This document shows, piece by piece, positions 62,971 to 64,000 of a stretch of 64,000 nt of DNA. The stretch is taken from IMG/VR virus record IMGVR_UViG_3300025849_000010, positions 95,619 through 159,618 of that record. The stretch is one strand, 5' to 3'. Both the position numbers and the translations under genes were made by a program. The DNA is from a virus. Every line of letters starts with the position of its first letter. The first letter of the stretch is position 1. Below the pieces are notes generated by a model that did not search any database, had not been told where the DNA came from, and saw only the letters and a program-made list of their open reading frames with translations.

Positions 62971-63542
62971 CATTATACAGTAAAGACTATACAAATCAAC
63001 TTAAACAGTTGCACGAAAAGAAACAATCATTTGGCAGCCGAACCGGACTAGGCGACATTCAACAATGGATTGAAAAGTATAATCCGGAGACCTTTTTAGA
63101 CTACGGATGCGGCAAAGGCGGACTAGTTAACACACTCAACGACATGATTCCAAATAGTTGTGTTGGTTATGATCCGGGCAATGCCGAGTACGCTGCTGAG
63201 CCGCCAGGTCCTGCAGAGATGCTTATTAGTACTGATGTACTAGAACATATCGAGCCCGAGTATATCGATGCTGTGTTACAACACATAGATAAACACTTTA
63301 CTCGAGTAGCGTACTTGCTGATTGCAACTTGTCCTGCAAAGAAAAGTTTACCTGATGGCCGCAACGCACACTTAATTCAAGAAGAGCCAGACTGGTGGCG
63401 CCCCCTACTACTAAAAAATATTAATGCAAAGATTGTAGACGAAAAGTATAAACTAGGTACTTGGACTAATAAGAAGACTGGACAAGACCATCCAAACAAC
63501 AAGTTTATCGTAGTATTAGAAAAGAGTAGCAATGGGAATTAA
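62967..63542 (+). CDS. Class I SAM-dependent methyltransferase
   Basis: 191 residues. LDYGCGKGG (44-52) is motif I; CVGYDPG motif II; and STDVLEHIEPE the post-II motif common in small-molecule methyltransferases. ATCPAKKSLPDGRNAHLI follows. Substrate unknown; sugar or nucleotide-linked molecules are possible given the neighbouring cupin. Overlaps the next gene by 11 nt. Confidence 0.82.
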   Translation: MTLYSKDYTNQLKQLHEKKQSFGSRTGLGDIQQWIEKYNPETFLDYGCGKGGLVNTLNDMIPNSCVGYDPGNAEYAAEPPGPAEMLISTDVLEHIEPEYIDAVLQHIDKHFTRVAYLLIATCPAKKSLPDGRNAHLIQEEPDWWRPLLLKNINAKIVDEKYKLGTWTNKKTGQDHPNNKFIVVLEKSSNGN

Positions 63543-63897
63543 GGCAGGAAAAATTTGGGGTTCAACGGAACTGATCCACGCTAACGGTGTACTAGAGTTT
63601 CATCGTATTGAATATAAAGCAGGATATAAATGTTCAGAACACGAACACGAATTTAAATGGAATGGATTTTTTGTTGAATCGGGCAAGATGATTGTTCGAG
63701 TTTGGCAAGATGATCAAGGACTAGTTGACGAGACTATTCTTGAAGCAGGCGACTTTACACAAGTAAAGCCCGGCAAGATCCATCAGTTTGAAGGTTTAGA
63801 AGACGGTGTCGCTTTTGAACTATACTGGGCGGAATTTAATCACGATGACATTGTTCGTCGTACAAGCGGCACAGAAGTAGAAAGTAAAAAGAAATGA
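63532..63897 (+). CDS. Small cupin protein
   Basis: 121 residues. SEHEHEFKWNGFFVESGKM and the later GDFTQVKPGKIHQFEG form the two cupin motifs with H-x-H and a final H as metal ligands. Cupins of this kind bind or isomerise sugars or serve as small oxygenases. Its start lies within the end of the methyltransferase gene, so the pair is probably coupled. Confidence 0.75.
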   Translation: MGIKAGKIWGSTELIHANGVLEFHRIEYKAGYKCSEHEHEFKWNGFFVESGKMIVRVWQDDQGLVDETILEAGDFTQVKPGKIHQFEGLEDGVAFELYWAEFNHDDIVRRTSGTEVESKKK

Positions 63898-64000
63898 AAG
63901 AATATTTTAATTTTAACGGCGTAGCAAAGCGTCAAGAGTTTTGGGCAGTGCATATTGTCTCAATTCTAGTACTGATTGTTGCTATGGCAATGCTAGAAGG
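63894..64000 (+). CDS. DUF805-type membrane protein, 3'-truncated by window edge
   Basis: ATG at 63894 overlaps the cupin stop (ATGA). The 35 visible residues begin MKEYFNFNGVAKRQEFWAVH, the typical DUF805 start, and run into a hydrophobic helix. The rest is beyond the window. Confidence 0.72.
   Translation, partial: MKEYFNFNGVAKRQEFWAVHIVSILVLIVAMAMLE

Noticed and set aside
1-64000. tRNA genes and CRISPR arrays
   Set aside because: Gaps between genes are mostly under 160 bp. I saw no cloverleaf-type sequence with a T-arm consensus and no regularly spaced direct repeats. A tRNA scan would be needed to be certain.

Overview
The window is a 64-kb piece of an AT-rich, T4-like contractile-tailed phage (myovirus) genome. 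The best evidence is a set of recognisable T4 core proteins: neck gp13, gp14 and gp15, sheath gp18, tube gp19, a gp4-like head completion protein, terminase gp16/gp17, ssDNA-binding gp32, UvsX, UvsY and UvsW. The fibre style (thousands of residues of modular 'GGVGI..NIYVGG' and 'ADLLDG' repeats), the 2OG-Fe(II) oxygenase and the gene families point to the marine (cyanophage/pelagiphage-type) T4 superfamily. The host cannot be read from the sequence. Late-type boxes (consensus ATAAATA, as for T4 gp55-dependent transcription) precede many structural genes. Good sigma70-type promoters (TTGACA-N16/17-TATAAT) precede gp32, the region upstream of UvsW, and a nucleotide-kinase-like gene.

Layout. 1-14.5 kb (+): the end of one fibre-like protein, then a 3920-residue fibre protein. 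14.5-15.2 kb (+): two small paralogous proteins whose C-termini are three tandem Cys-His-x-Ser units followed by an RGRR tail. 15.2-17.0 kb (+): two unrecognised proteins. 17.0-23.8 kb (+): six consecutive overlapping radical SAM genes; five are close paralogues with GPTD where other radical SAM proteins have GGE. 31.3-23.7 kb (-): a convergent operon encoding neck proteins gp14 and gp15, a Nudix hydrolase, a 2OG-Fe(II) oxygenase, a JmjC/cupin-type oxygenase, three more radical SAM/SPASM-type enzymes and a small unknown protein. 31.3-38.5 kb (+): a repeat-rich 1557-residue fibre, a protein resembling a C39-type peptidase but with Ser at the Cys position, gp13 and a small protein. 38.5-39.4 kb: nucleotide kinase and a convergent HNH-like gene. 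39.5-51 kb (+): sheath, tube, gp54-like tube protein, head completion, terminase and a LysM protein. 51-54.2 kb (+): gp32, UvsX, UvsY. 54.3-59.8 kb: a sugar/glycan cassette (nucleotidyltransferase-cupin fusion, two glycosyltransferase-like proteins, three KpsC-like paralogues, FkbM methyltransferase). 59.8-64 kb (+): an unknown protein, UvsW, an unknown protein, a methyltransferase, a cupin and the start of a DUF805 membrane protein.

The most notable feature is the 14.5-28.5 kb region. It has nine radical SAM proteins and two Fe(II)-type oxygenases in two convergent operons. One operon starts with a tail fibre and two Cys/His/Ser-repeat peptides, the other with neck genes. The arrangement suggests a virion-associated peptide that is modified by radical chemistry, in the manner of a RiPP, and the C-H-x-S repeats are the obvious candidate substrate. 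This is inference. The repeat sequence, Cys motifs, gene overlaps and operon structure are visible directly. The reaction and the link to the tail are not proven.
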